Shown: piece after piece, positions 23,817 to 35,671 of the stretch
Layout: each line of letters opens with the position of its first letter
Numbering within the stretch: the first letter of the stretch is position 1
Source of the DNA: Fomitopsis serialis
Lineage: Eukaryota > Basidiomycota > Agaricomycetes > Polyporales > Fomitopsidaceae
NCBI RefSeq assembly: GCF_022376445.1
Contig: NW_025954967.1
Coordinates: 62,001-126,000 of the forward strand
Length of the DNA stretch: 64,000 nt
Direction of reading: 5' to 3'
The notes under the pieces: generated by a model
Database searches by the model: none
Seen by the model: the letters and a program-made list of their open reading frames with translations, nothing else
Told to the model about the DNA's origin: nothing
Made by a program: the position numbers and the translations under genes

Positions 23817-25073
23817 ATGCGATCCCAGCGTCGAGGCGTGGAAATTAGGATCGCATCCGAGGGGCACCTCCTAGAAGAATATCAACAAATCTGGGAGGAT
23901 GAAAAAATTATAACATGCATAATCCCAAGTGAGGTTGGGAAGAGTAAGTTGTTTCAGTGTTGTTGTGTGTCTGCATAGTGAGAATTTGTTAACATGTGCA
24001 TGATAGTGTTTGATTTCAAAATAACAAACTTCATGAACATAACAGCAGGCATCTGTTGCTACATTGATGGCATGCCCATCCAACAGGATGACAGTTTTGT
24101 CTCAATCTATGGAGGGGCTAGGAACATACTTGGCTCACAGCTCTTCCACTTTGAGAGACTCTTGTTCCAAGAAATGGAAGTGATAGGTATGCAATGCACT
24201 CCAAAACAGTTGTGAGCATGCTAATGTATGGCATTCAAGATGAACCTGTTGGCCTTGAAGGGCCAGACTTAAGTGCCCTAGGTACCATTGAGTTTCATAT
24301 TTATAGGGCTGGAGAGGATTCAGATGATTCAGATTCCTCATCTGATGATGAGGAAGATGGTGTTCCTGATGACTTTGATTGGTATGCAGCTCCTAAGCCT
24401 ATCACTGAGGACTCAAAGAAGGGGTGGATGCACTCTGTTGAGTGAGTTGTCATTGATTTTATACACCACATTCTCACTCATATGCCTAACCAGTGTCAAA
24501 TTCAAGCCACATGTCTCAACAAATGGACCTGCTGGTGTTGAACTATGGGATGATCTAGATGACCCACATTATATATACAAATTCTTGTATAGACCAACTA
24601 GTAAGTCTTATCATGCATCAGTGACAGTTTTGTTGCTAAGTCCAAACTTAAGCATATCTGCAGGCCAAGGGAATCATTCCACAGGAGCAACCAGAGGAGG
24701 ATCAAGACCATGAAGCAAGCTCACAGTCTGACAAGGATGAAGCTGCAGTAGATGATGACAGGCTGGAGGGTGATAATCAATTTATGGATGCAGATGCAGA
24801 GGATGACAAGGATGACATACAAGACCTACAACAGCTTGAGGTAAGCAGACGAGTTACACTTATTCAGTGTCATTGATACTAGGGGACTAGGCCCAAGTGA
24901 GAGAGAGACGGGAAGATCTGGAAAGGATGGAAAGGGCATTGGCTGATAGGAGGGCCAACGGAAAACGGGCATACGAAGCCAACGAAGGGCCTAACAAAAG
25001 GCTCAAACGGGCAGGTTCCCCCATTCATGCCGCTCTTTACCACGGGACTTGCATTGATCTTACGGAAGACTGA
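23817..25073 (+). CDS. DUF7918-like protein, copy A (AT-rich, intact)
   Basis: Six exons, 23817-23943, 24007-24186, 24240-24441, 24494-24600, 24653-24840 and 24891-25073, give 328 residues without interruption; intron phases 1, 1, 2, 1, 0. The N-terminal module shows the family pattern: VEIRIASEGHLLEEY, ITCIIPSEVGK, FDFKI...YIDGMPI, LGTIEFHIYRA, KKGWMHSV, YIYKFLYRPT and YLQAKGIIP. Then come an acidic stretch, a charged helix (RERREDLERMERAL), a basic patch (NKRLKRAGSP) and a C-terminal CIDLTED resembling a SUMO-interacting motif. The ψKxE motif of copies C-L is not kept here (LKRAGSP). Coding sequence is visibly AT-richer than the flanking genes and shares intron-1 phase and sequence with copy B, so A and B form their own group. 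Function unknown. The family name is recalled, not searched. Confidence 0.75.
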
Positions 25074-26650
25074 CGGAGAATGATATCCATGTTGCAATTG
25101 CATAACACCGTTCGAAGACTGGACGGAATGTGTCGTCGTTAAGTCTGAGACGCAGTCTGAGCCGCTTGTCAGATCAAGGGAACATTCGACACGGCGAGGA
25201 CTAACCTATTGACAGTCTCCTGACGGGCCAACAGTGGCCACTAAGTGGCGACAGGCATGGCCATTTCGCACTGTGATCCGCAGAGCGACGTCATACTGCA
25301 CGGCGTAGCAGTACCAAGGTGCAGCGAGGGTTTATTTTACGCGCGGACGCGCGTCCCTACTGTCAAAGGGAGGTTGCGGGATGTCCTACACGCAGTATGG
25401 AACACTTACCACACTTCCGGGCGTCGAGGGCTATTTTGCCTCGTACTTCAGCCGCACGCGACAGGAAGAACAGGGCACTGGGGTACGAGTCAACATGTGG
25501 CAGGTATGAGGACGACGGGCAGGCGCACTGTTCGGCTGTTGTGCCACGACAAACCTTCCACTATGTAGCGGAGTATCAGCCTGAGTGTCCAGAGATAGCG
25601 AACGAACTATTTCACAGGTTCTGCACGAAGCTGAACTACGCCAGCTCGACTCCGTTCGCGGTCAATTGCTGCGGTAGTGTTGCTGGCTCCGTTAGCTATA
25701 CATATCAATAAAGCAGACAAGCGCAGAGAACGCACCACGTCATGTACAGCGTTCAATACTACGCGCGCACCCTCATGGCGCAATGGCTTCATTGAGTACG
25801 CCGCCGCCGAACGTCTGGAGGTCGCCAGTGGCGATCGAAGGATAAGCCCGTACGCCCAAGATCGCGCGGCAGTCACTGAGACGGCGACGAGAGAAAAATG
25901 GTATTGAATCTGTGATATACGTGGGCCTAATTTCACAGTGAGAACAAGACGGAGAATCTATCAGGGTTGAGTACAGATGGCGGGATGGAAGGGAGGCGGG
26001 CGAAGGATGTGGGTGCACGACGGCAGCGTGCGTAGTAATGCGGGTGCTCGCCACGGACAACGAAGGACCGGACAAGGGCTGGCTCGCCGTCGGACAACTA
26101 CCGGAGGAGCGAAGCAATCATACGCATCAAGGGGAAGCGGTGCATCAAAAGCAGAAGTGAACGCACTTGCGATTTCGACATACTTGTGAAGACTGAAGAA
26201 CGTGCATGGTGGAAGAAGCACAGTCGACTTGCCAGAAGCCCCCCAACGAATTGGTGTGGGAACGGTGAGTAGACATGGTCGACGCTGCGCATCTCACTTG
26301 TCTTAAACTCTACACACTGGCCACGTTCGGAACCTGGAGCCAAATGACAGAGCTGGCATTAGCTGAAAACCGAAGCGAACAGTCCAAGGCGGTGAGACTT
26401 ACCTGTCAACGACTCCCTGAACGCTGCGTTACTGTACTGTCGCAGAGCATAGTCGTATGTATGTACTGCACGGCGCAGCAACATCGAATTGTTGCATGCG
26501 AGTCGCCGCGAGGGCTCTGCAGGTTCTGTCAATCGCCACTGTTGCAGGAAGCCCCTACGTCTCTCGGAAAACGGATGACATTATCGTCGCTACTATGTAA
26601 CTCCTTGCTTTCCTGAGCATCTTGTGGGTGCAACGAGTAGTCGACTCAAG
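25074..26650. other. Gene-poor interval
   Basis: No domain-bearing frame and no exon chain recognised between copy A and SDHAF2. Confidence 0.4.
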
Positions 26651-27184
26651 TTACAAATTTGGCATGCGCCTGACGACCTTGCCCTCATTACGGACGTGGA
26701 TGCGCAGCTTCTCCAGTAAAGTCGAGTCCGCCCACCGCTCCGGCGGAGTCTTCTTTCCCGCAGCCCAGTAGTAGATGTCCCAGTCAGGCTCGTCCATCAG
26801 CTGTGGAGACACAGCCGGCACCCCAGTCAGCCAGACGGGTATCGGGGCACAAGTCAGGGGACACACCTTGTCAAATTCGCGCAGTTCCGCCTCATCCATA
26901 CTGCCCAGCTGTTCCTTTGCAAATGTGCTCAGCACCAGGTCGCTCTCCAGCGTGCCTCGTTTGCGCGCCTGGTACACCAACCGCGCACGCATCGTGTCGA
27001 CCGACTCGCCCTGGCGCGGGAGGGGTTCTGGCGGCGGTGCATTGGCGGGCGATGTTGTCTGTGCGACGTGTTCAGGTGTGTTCGGTAGCAGCCATGGATC
27101 GGCTGAACGCGCTGCCGTCGTGGAGATCAGACGGTTGAACAACGTTCGACGACAATGAGAGAGGATGGGCAGCAAGTTCGCCAT
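26651..27184 (-). CDS. Succinate dehydrogenase assembly factor 2 (SDH5/EMI5 homologue), mitochondrial
   Basis: Needed for covalent FAD attachment to the flavoprotein subunit of succinate dehydrogenase in the mitochondrial matrix. Two exons on the minus strand, 27184-26867 and 26800-26651, flank a 66-nt intron that leaves the frame open when unspliced. Spliced, the product reads EFDKLMDEPDWDIYYW, the family core. Other diagnostic parts are RARLVYQARKRGTLESDL, STFAKEQLGSMDE, ERWADSTLLEKLRIHV and NEGKVVRRMP. Start chosen at 27184 (MANLLPILSHCRRTLFNRL), which gives an Arg-rich presequence; the open frame extends upstream to 27280 but adds nothing conserved. Lies head to head with PP1. A decayed copy of its 5' half is at about 33040-33290. 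Confidence 0.9.
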   Translation of the reverse strand: MANLLPILSHCRRTLFNRLISTTAARSADPWLLPNTPEHVAQTTSPANAPPPEPLPRQGESVDTMRARLVYQARKRGTLESDLVLSTFAKEQLGSMDEAELREFDKVCPLTCAPIPVWLTGVPAVSPQLMDEPDWDIYYWAAGKKTPPERWADSTLLEKLRIHVRNEGKVVRRMPNL

Positions 27185-27849
27185 GACGGTGGAGGCTGAG
27201 CGGAGGATGGTAGGCGCCCGTGGTGCCCACAGCGTCGGTGCGCAGGCCGAAGCCGGGGCTCGCTGCTGCCCAGCTTCCAATTCAGTGAGGTCGATTCAGG
27301 TCGAGTTGTAGCATCGCGCAACTGAGAACAGTCTCGCGTCATGATACAGGCCACCTAACCACGTTTATTGTGACTGAATGAAAGATCTATCCGAGGTGAC
27401 TCGCTTGATTTTGAGTACCGGTTCGCGCACAGATGCGAGGCTCTCTGCCTTCGAATCGGATGATCGGGGCAATGGCGAAGTTGTAGAACAATGCATACGG
27501 GTACGCTGCACGCTGCAGCCCAGCGGGCACAGCGGGCCAGCCAGTCGTAGGAGGAGCGGAGTCTAGAACACGCCGACAGAGCAAGAAGGGAATTCATAGT
27601 CCGCTGCGCACTCCGCCCATGCGCGGTGGCGCGCTGACCATCATCCGACGGTCGTTATCACCCACTTCCACTCTCAAATTTCGCATTTTCCGGCGTTGCA
27701 GTCGTCGTCGCGCACATTCTCGCCGCGAGGTCGCTTGTGCGTCCTCACAAGACCCCGTTCGCAAAGCCGCCCAAAACGCTCTCGTTCACGACCAGGAACG
27801 CCCACGCTCACGACCGATTCCACGACCATCTCTCTGACTTTGTCAAGCC
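27185..27849. promoter_or_regulatory. Bidirectional promoter region between SDHAF2 and PP1
   Basis: 665 bp separate two start codons pointing away from each other. No reading frame of note. Individual sites cannot be assigned by eye. Confidence 0.4.
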
Positions 27850-29221
27850 ATGGCGGATTCTAGCACCGAGATTGACCTCGATTCGGTCATTGACAGGCTT
27901 TTGGAAGGTGAGTAGTGGGTTGCGGGAGCGCAGGAGTGTCTGACGCAGCGAGCGCCGTTCGGCAGTGCGCGGAAATCGTCCCGGGAAGCCTGTGCAGCTT
28001 GCAGAGTACGAAATAAAGTATCTGTGCACAAAAGCACGCGAGATCTTCATTAATCAGCCCATCCTCCTCGAGCTCGAAGCTCCCATCAAGATATGCGGTG
28101 CGTCTCAGCCCTTTCTTCGCTTGCCTTCCGGGTTGACGTGTAGCCCCCTCCGCAACCAAGGTGACATCCACGGGCAGTACTACGACCTCCTGCGGCTCTT
28201 CGAGTACGGCGGATTCCCACCAGAGGCAAATTATCTATTTCTGGGCGATTACGTCGATCGTGGCAAGCAGTCGTTGGAGACCATCTGTCTGTTGTTGGCG
28301 TACAAGATCAAGTACCCGGAGAACTTCTTTGTACTGAGGGGCAACCATGAATGTGCGAGCATCAACAGGATTTATGGTTTCTACGACGAATGTGAGTCAG
28401 AGTAGTGGTTGTATTTCCGTCGTGCGCTTACCACATCCGCGCGGGTCCTAGGCAAGCGCAGATACAACATCAAGCTCTGGAAAACGTTCACCGACTGCTT
28501 TAACTGCCTACCCATCGCCGCCATTATTGACGAGAAGATTTTCACAATGCACGGTGGTCTATCACCCGACCTCCAGTCGATGGAGCAGATTCGGAGAGTG
28601 ATGAGGCCCACGGACGTCCCGGATACGGGTACGTGGTATTCTCTGCTCATAGGTTCATCTCTAACGCATCGCTACAGGTTTACTCTGCGATCTCCTCTGG
28701 TCAGACCCAGACAAGGACATCACAGGGTGGTCAGAGAACGATCGAGGAGTGTCGTTCACGTTCGGGCCCGACGTCGTGTCCAGATTCCTGCAGAAGCACG
28801 ATATGGATCTCATATGCCGCGCACATCAGGTACATCTACTACTTCTTGGGTATGTCCGGTGGGGTCACCACACGTTGCTGACGGCATCGATACGTTCCAG
28901 GTCGTCGAAGATGGCTATGAGTTCTTTGCGAAGCGACATCTGGTGACCCTTTTCTCGGCGCCTAACTATTGCGGCGAGTTCGACAACGCAGGAGCGATGA
29001 TGAGTGTGGACGAGACGCTTCTGTGTTCGTTCCAGGTGCGTCATCTCGACATTCAGTCAATGGCGCAACCCTGACTCACCCTGACTCACCGCGGCGGTAT
29101 AAAATAGATTCTGAAGCCGGCCGAGAAGAAGGCAAAGTACCCGTACGGTGGTGTGAATATGGGGCGGCCGGTTACGCCACCGCGCAAACAGAAGAAGAAG
29201 GACGCGAGCAAGATGGGCTGA
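27850..29221 (+). CDS. GLC7: Serine/threonine protein phosphatase PP1 catalytic subunit
   Basis: Broad-role protein phosphatase (cell cycle, glycogen, septation). Seven exons: 27850-27907, 27966-28097, 28161-28391, 28452-28628, 28678-28829, 28901-29035 and 29108-29221; all junctions are canonical and in frame. Metal-binding and catalytic motifs are complete: [48 protein letters not shown] and [16 protein letters not shown]. The C-terminus holds RPVTPPRKQ, the conserved site where cyclin-dependent kinase inhibits PP1, then a Lys-rich end. The symbol follows budding yeast; other fungi use dis2 or bimG. No frame problems. Confidence 0.95.
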
Positions 29222-31492
29222 GGGACACCCTGTCAGTACATCCTTCTCTCCTTGGTCGGGCTCGTCACATACGCTCTTTCCGTTTACCGTCTCTCATTGG
29301 TCATTTTCGGTTTTGGTGGCTGGTCGTGCGTGGGCAGAGGTGTGGATGGATGCGGCGGAAGGATGGGAGATTGGAGAACACACCGCGGACGGTCTACGCT
29401 GGACGCCGTGCTGTGTGGAGCGGCGATGTGTCGTGCTTGGCCTGGCTGGCCAGCAACGGGAGCGGCGTGTGTGGCGGCAAAAACAAACGGGAGGACCCAC
29501 ACGCATGCCCATGGACTCAACTGCATAGCACCGTTTTATACGCTATCGCACCCCCTATTCTGCACGATTATCCTGTGTACGATCCTGACTCTCCGCCTGT
29601 GTCTGCGTCTGTACTACTCCATTCTACCTATCTATTGGCTCAACCCGGACATTGTTGCAGTATCCTGATAGAATCTCATTTCTCCCTCGTCAGGTGCAGG
29701 TCGTCCGACGGCTAGCCAGCCCGTGTCCACCCCTCCGCTGTCCGCCCCGAGCACTTCAACACCCGCAATGCCACCTGCGTCGCCGTCGTTCATCCACATC
29801 CCTTCTCCACCTCCCTCCCCGTTCGTTCCGCCATCTGTACTCAGTCCTGCTAGCCCTCCGTCTTGCTCTCACTGTGAAAATAGGCAACGTATATTACAGT
29901 TTAAATAACAGTTATTCTCTCGCAGCCGCGCGTGAGTGAGGGCACGACTTGGGGCTGATCCTTCGATCGTCACTGGCGGCCATCGGCGGCGTGTTCTGAG
30001 TCGACGCAGGACGAGCGTGCGCGCGAAGGCGCTGGACGGGGTTTCCAAGCCGTGGTGCGTGCACTGTGCTTGTCTACCTCATGCTCATTCGTACTGGTGG
30101 AGGCGGCTGCGCTGGCCTAGACCAATCAGCAGGGGAAGGAGTTGAGCTTGCATCGCGGATAGGTCAGTGCCCGTTCTCTGGCACATCGTCAGTCCCTGAC
30201 GGTCCTGTGTACAGCGGGTGTTCCGTCATGCCCGGTGTCGCGCTGTAGCCTGAGAGTGCGTGGGCCATTCCTCTTGTGGGGACTTCTCGTCGTGCACCTC
30301 CGCCTGCTACCTGGGACCCATAGCCCGCTGAGTCCGCTTTGATTCGCTGTCCTTCCCTGTCTCTTTCTCTCGCGTCTTGAGTACAAGACGTGACGACCAA
30401 TGCCCGTTCGCTCTCAAGGCGTCCCGGACGAGCCCGTGAGGTCAATTGGATGAGCTGATGGTGAACAAGTGATGGTAAGCGCCCCATAGTGTGTTCGTGA
30501 ATGTCAATCAGTCAACTACCTTGACGTTGGGGACCCGAGTCGACCGCGGACGTCCCCTCGGTGCACGGTCCGCTCATGCTTGTAATCGCAATCCACGATT
30601 ATACATGGCCGCCGAACGACGATCTGCAAAATGGAGCCAATGCAACTAGTTCACAGTAAGACGTCTCGCGAGTGAGTTTCGATCACCAGACGTCTCATTC
30701 ATATCGCTCAACAAGCCGCGCCCTGGCTGCCCGTTCGTTCTTACGAGTGGTCGACGGTCCCTGAGCCGTCGTCTGAGCGTTGATAAGCCCCGTCGGTACG
30801 TTCTATGATCGTCTTTACTGGGATTGATGTCTTATGTGTTGCCAGTGACAGTCAGGGCGCCGGAGTATACCAGGATACCTCTGCGTCTGGACCTGGCGCT
30901 ATCATAGCTGTTATGCGGTCGTCCGGTGATGAACTACTTTACGACTGACGCCGTCTTGGGGAATATGCAATCCGACTGTCGCGGCACGAATCCATCGGGC
31001 AAACGCCGTCGACGTCACTGCGCTCGTCGTCGACACCCTTGTCCAGTGCCCTGCGGCCGTGTCGTACGCTCCATTCACACCGGGTTTTGGGAACTCACGC
31101 GCGTTGTTAGTCAGTCGTTGCAGGATTGACCACTCACGGGAAGTCGGGTCGTAACAGTCATGTCACAGGCTGTTGACCCGTCCACCGCGCGACGCCCCTT
31201 ACTTGCCGCGTTACATCCACTAATTACTGTTAGGAGCCCTTTCAACGGCTTCGCTAGCAGCAACGTCGTGCACGACGTCCGAAAGGGTTGTCGTTATGGT
31301 TTTGTTCCCATTACGTGCACCCGGGTTCTGCTTACCCATGTGCGTTTCAGGCTGCTCCATCCGATTACCATAGACATGATCACATTCGTCGTATACTTAT
31401 CCGAGGCGGTCAATGTCATGAGAAATAATAGAATGTGTGCGGCATATGTAATGTTGTACTGACTATCTGTGCTATTCTACTTCCACGCACAG
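29222..31492. other. Long gene-poor interval, left part probably PP1 3' UTR
   Basis: 2.3 kb with scattered frames and no domain. The first few hundred bases may be 3' untranslated sequence of PP1. No repeat, RNA gene or mobile element recognised. Confidence 0.4.
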
Positions 31493-32749
31493 TCAATCCA
31501 TCGTCAGATCTATGACATCGCCATGGTAGGGCTCAGCATGAATTGGCGAGAGTGACTTCATCCTCTTGTTTGGACCTTCACCTTCCTCACGCATGCGTGT
31601 CCGTTTCTTCTCAGCAAGCTTAGCTTGGATGTCGGACAGTTCCATCTGTCTTATCTGTAGGATTTCTTGGGCCTCCTTGGCTTGAGCCTATATACAATGA
31701 CTCATGTCAGCTTAACCTATACTCAGAAAAAGTTAAAACTGTAATCTTTGTGCTTACCTCCTTTTCCTTCATGTGAGCCAACAAATCAGCCTCACTTTCC
31801 CCATGTTCTGGGTGTGGAATGATTCCAATGGCCTGTAGATAGGCTTTCAGGCAGTCAATGTCCTAAAGTCATGCTCATGCAAAAGATATGCTCACTATGT
31901 GGCTTATACATGAATCTATAGATCCACCAAGGACACTCTTCATCATCCTTCCAAGTCACATGGTCATCAATGCTAGTAGGGTCTTCACTCCATTCAACAC
32001 TACATACAGTTCAAAGACTACACACAACATCTAAAAGTGGCCCAACTCACCTGGTTGTGTGCATCCGACCTTTTTGTGCATCTTCAGGAATGGAGACCTG
32101 TTCCTCAAAGTGAGGAGTAGCCACAGCATGTCCAGATATCATTTTCTGTTTCTTTGAACCTCTACCCTTCACTCTCAGGATATGGAATTCAATAGTGCCC
32201 AAGTCCATCAGGTCAATGTCATTGGCATCATCTGTAACACAAGACTGAATGTCAAATCACATATGATTGGGTAAATCAAGTACCTCTTTCTTTCACAAGT
32301 TGGAAGGTGAGTTTCTTGACATTGAACATGTCTGACTTTACAGTTCCACCATGGGGTAATGTGATTGTGTAGAGTTCAGGTTGCAGAGGCTTCCCATCTA
32401 CATAAACAAGGATGCCTAGTTTTTTGCCAGTCTCATTGGAGATCTCAAAGTCAAACTCTATATGCAAAAGCATTAATGTATGAGTATTTAGCACTAGCAC
32501 GTTCACAGCAAAGCTACCGCATTACTTACCTTGGCCAGTTTGGCTCGGTACAACACAAGAAGTGACTTAGATAGCCGGAGACTCGGAGTGGCGGGAGCCT
32601 GAGCCTCTCTTGGCCCGGGAACCTCTCTTGCCAGTGGATCCATCCTCCCTCTGGATGATTCTCTGGTACCGAATATGTTGAAATTCTTGCAACGGCACAC
32701 CCTCAGATACGATCTTAATTTCCAGAGGTTGCTCCTTGGACATCAACAT
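31493..32749 (-). pseudogene. DUF7918-like copy B (AT-rich), in-frame stop in exon 1
   Basis: Exons on the minus strand: 32749-32530, 32457-32284, 32231-32051, 31999-31896, 31843-31758 and 31687-31493, with intron phases 1, 1, 2, 1, 0 as in copy A. Exon 1 starts MSKEQPLEIKIVSEGVPLQEF and ends TSCVVPSQTGQ, but a TAA lies in frame just before that ending (near 32570), after an extra basic segment absent from copy A. Exons 2-6 are intact: FDFEISNETG...VYVDGKPL, LGTIEFHILRVKG, KKGRMHTT-type segment, WIYRFMYK, YLQAIGIIPHPEH, a long charged helix, NKRMKSLSPIHAEPYHG and the C-terminal VIDLTMD. Visibly AT-rich. A missed exon-1 intron or an alternative start could rescue it, but I found none that keeps frame. 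Confidence 0.65.
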
Positions 32750-33039
32750 AATCCGAGTGGTGCCTGAGCGACTGAGAGCGTAGTTGTGTTGTTTTTCGGG
32801 CTATTCGAGATCGACAATTTTCAGAACGTTACTACAGCTGAATGTCGCGAATCGACTCACAAGCGTGCAGATATCCGTCCGATCGAGGCGCGGAGTGGCG
32901 AGGAAGGTGAGAGTTCGGGTCAAAGGACTTCGCCACTCAATCATTCGATATGGCCCAACTTAAGCACTTGGTACTCGACGTCGTCGACGCCCAATGCCAT
33001 TGCCCAACGGCGTCGAACGTACGTTCCATACCCACCTGC

Positions 33040-33290
33040 GCAACAAATCTGCTACCGATCCCTCCTCGCTGCCATCGAGATATGTTTAATTGTTCAGTTT
33101 CTGCGGCGACGCGTTCAGCTGATCCATGGTGGTTTCCCGCCAACACACCTGAATACGCCGCCCCCGCCGGAGTAGGCGGAATCTATGCGTGCGTAGCTGG
33201 CGTGAGCTAGAGAAGGCACTTGTGAACCCCAGCTCGGGATCCCAACGCTCGTCTGGCTGACCAGATAACGGACAAATCGGACTGCTAGGT
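33040..33290 (+). pseudogene. Decayed fragment of SDHAF2
   Basis: Translates in part to RCHRDMFNCSVSAATRSADP followed by WWFPANTPEYAA, matching the SDHAF2 N-terminal region SHCRRTLFNRLISTTAARSA and then DPWLLPNTPEHVA. At DNA level gcgttcagc-c/t-gatccatgg and aacacacctgaa are nearly identical. Further on, atgcgtgcg matches the part coding MRAR, and gctcgtctggctgac resembles the real gene's intron. The core is lost. Presence of intron-like sequence argues for a DNA-level duplication rather than a retrocopy. Confidence 0.6.
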
Positions 33291-33475
33291 GGCGGGCAAG
33301 AGGCCCCATCGGATGTTTGTTCTTGAGCGTACATGGGTTCAGATTTGTGCTTGCCTCTACCCGAGCACTGCACAATCCGCGAGAGCACAGAGTTACCAGC
33401 GACCTACAGTAATGCCAACGGTGGCATATAAGTTACACCCGAGCATAGTCCCTCTATCCAGCGAATTAGTACGTT

Positions 33476-34748
33476 TTACAAGTCATCGGACTTCCGGCTC
33501 CACGAGAGCGCCTCCTCGTATCGCCGGAGAAGTAGTCGTTCCACCCACCCACCAGCGGGGTACGCCTTCTCCCACTGATTATGTAGGTGTACCGAGAAAA
33601 TGCGCCCCAGTGCTTTGTCCAGCCCGCCGCCCTCTTCTCGCCCTAGCCCCAAGGTCCATTGCCCATTCTTCGGATCGGACGCGAAGGGGTCCGGCAGTCG
33701 GTTGTCGAGCCTGCATGAACGCGCGTCGGAGAAGCAGAAGGGCAGCACCTTGAATGGAGGGACCCCAGCAGCGACGAGCCGCCGCCAGAGCTTGAGGTAC
33801 AGAAGTGCGCCCCAGTCGGTCGTCCCTTTGCGTGGTGGCTGAGATGTCACCATGACGTGGAAGGCCTCGCAGAGATACGGAGAGTGTTGCCGGAAGCGCA
33901 TGAGCGCGCCGTTGAAGGGCATGTAGATTTTGTCTGTAGTACACTCAGCCCACGACCATCATAGACAGAAGACTCAACGCACCATAACAGTCCCACTGCG
34001 TCACGAACTCGTGCTCGAGCAGCGGAGCCAGGTCCCGCGTGAGCAACGAGTCCATATCCACCCACACGCCACCGAAAGCCCAGAGCACGAGCAGCCTGAC
34101 CAGGTCCCCGTCGATCCACGCACGCGTGTCCTTCACGCGCAGCAGATCGCTGCCCTCCAGCTCCGTCCCGCGCGCGAGCTCGCCGTAGTCCACCACCCGC
34201 AGCTCGAACGCCTCCGGAAACCGCTCGCGCCACTTCGCGAGGATCGCGTTGCCCGAGAGGTCGCCGTTCGACCACAGCACGAGCGTCGTGTGGTCCGTGT
34301 CCTGCGTCGCGAAGAAGGACTTGAGCATCCACTCCTGGCGCGGGCCAAACGCGGCGAGGTCCGTGCGCCAGTACGTGTGGTAGTACGTGCGCTCCTCGCC
34401 GCCCAGCGCGTCGAGCGGGCGCGGGCCCTGGATCGTGCCGGCGAAGTCGTAGCAGTCCATGCCGAGCCGCAGCGGGAGCCCCGCGTGCACTTCGGTCTGC
34501 TTGTGTCCGTATAAGGCCTCGGAGAGATTGTACTGCGACGAGACGCGGTCGGGGTGGAAGCAGCCTGCGAGCGGGAGGATGGGCTCGATCTCGGATTGGA
34601 TCCAGTCGCGCGAGTAGAACGCGAGCTCGATGTGCGGCTCCCACACGAGCAGACCACCCAGGACAAGGAGCACCACGCAGGGAATGACGAACTTAAGAAT
34701 GGTCATTACGACCGTGGACGGAGGAGCTGGTGCTTCGCGGCGAACCAT
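33476..34748 (-). CDS. GT32-like glycosyltransferase with DXD motif, type II membrane protein
   Basis: Two exons on the minus strand, 34748-33983 and 33933-33476, with a 49-nt intron, give about 407 residues. Start Met at 34748 (MVRREAPAPPSTVVMTILKF) gives a short cytosolic tail, then one membrane anchor (VIPCVVLLVLGGLLVW), typical of Golgi glycosyltransferases; the frame is open further upstream to 34913. The catalytic region has RLLVLWAFGGVWVDMDSLL, the conserved GGxYxDxD motif of the DXD sugar-transferase family (Och1/capsular-type) that binds nucleotide-sugar and metal. Later segments (FNGALMRFRQHSP, HLHNQWEKA) also fit this fold. Donor and acceptor sugars cannot be predicted. Confidence 0.8.
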
Positions 34749-35671
34749 CGTCGCCTCCAGGCGTGAGGAGGGGCATCCGGGATGTCTTGGTGATACGGTG
34801 TCGTGGGCGAAGAGCCCCCGCTCTCTGAACGTCGTCGCGATGTTGATTCTGAGAACGCATGGAGAGGCAGGCGGGTATAGTCGCTTCTCGACATCAGGGA
34901 AGGTCAGGATCACGCACTTCGTACTAAAGCTGTCGACCGTCCCTTCCCTGGCCCAACCAGTTCCTAGTGCTGTGCCCTAGAGCCAAGATGCCTTTGAGGT
35001 GGAATGAGTTGCGACGTAGAGCAGAAAGTGTATTGAGGTCTCGACACTTCAAGCTTCAAGCTTCAGATCTTCAAACCGGACGTCCGTTCATGTGCATGAG
35101 AGCTCCTGAGGCTGTGATGTATGCTGTGACAAGAGAGCGCTCTCGTGATGTGACCATTGCATATACGTACAGTGACACGGAAGTAATGCTATACTTCAAA
35201 TCGTATCGCGCAGAGCTACTAGCTGTTTGATGTCGACCGTCGACCCATCCTTGGATCTGCCATCACTTGGCTGGAAGAGTCCCACAAGGCAGTTGCTGGT
35301 GGCCGTGGATGGTACCGTCCTCACCAAGTCGCGTGACAGTCACGCTCTACGCGTCGGTGGCTGTCGGCCAACACGGTCACGGTGGTGGCGGGTCGCGCTT
35401 GGTTCGTACATGATCGCCACAAGGACTCAACTCTAAAGTGCGAATCGTTCTCTATGCCTTGTGCACCTGCTATCTATCTCAAGCTGCTCTGGTATAGCTC
35501 GGTGAGTTCGTTGACGACAGATATATGCGTACAAATGTGCATCATGTTGCACCTCTGACTGGACCACTTAGCAGCATTGACGAGACTCGGAGTTACGCAT
35601 GCATGGTAACGGCCTGGAACTGAGTGTCGCCATACTCCTCCGGGTCGAGAAGAAGTCACATCGTTTCCAAA
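34749..35671. other. Intergenic
   Basis: Presumed promoter of the glycosyltransferase and, at its right end, of copy C. No gene seen. Confidence 0.4.

Noticed and set aside
26867..27280. SDHAF2 start at 27280
   Set aside because: The extra 32 codons show no conservation, whereas the Met at 27184 directly gives an Arg-rich mitochondrial presequence.
23817..32749. Copies A and B as a transposon pair or inverted terminal repeats
   Set aside because: They are six-exon genes diverged from each other, with no terminal repeats, target-site duplications or transposase in between.
33930..34514. 194-codon plus-strand frame
   Set aside because: Antisense shadow of the glycosyltransferase exon containing the DXD motif.
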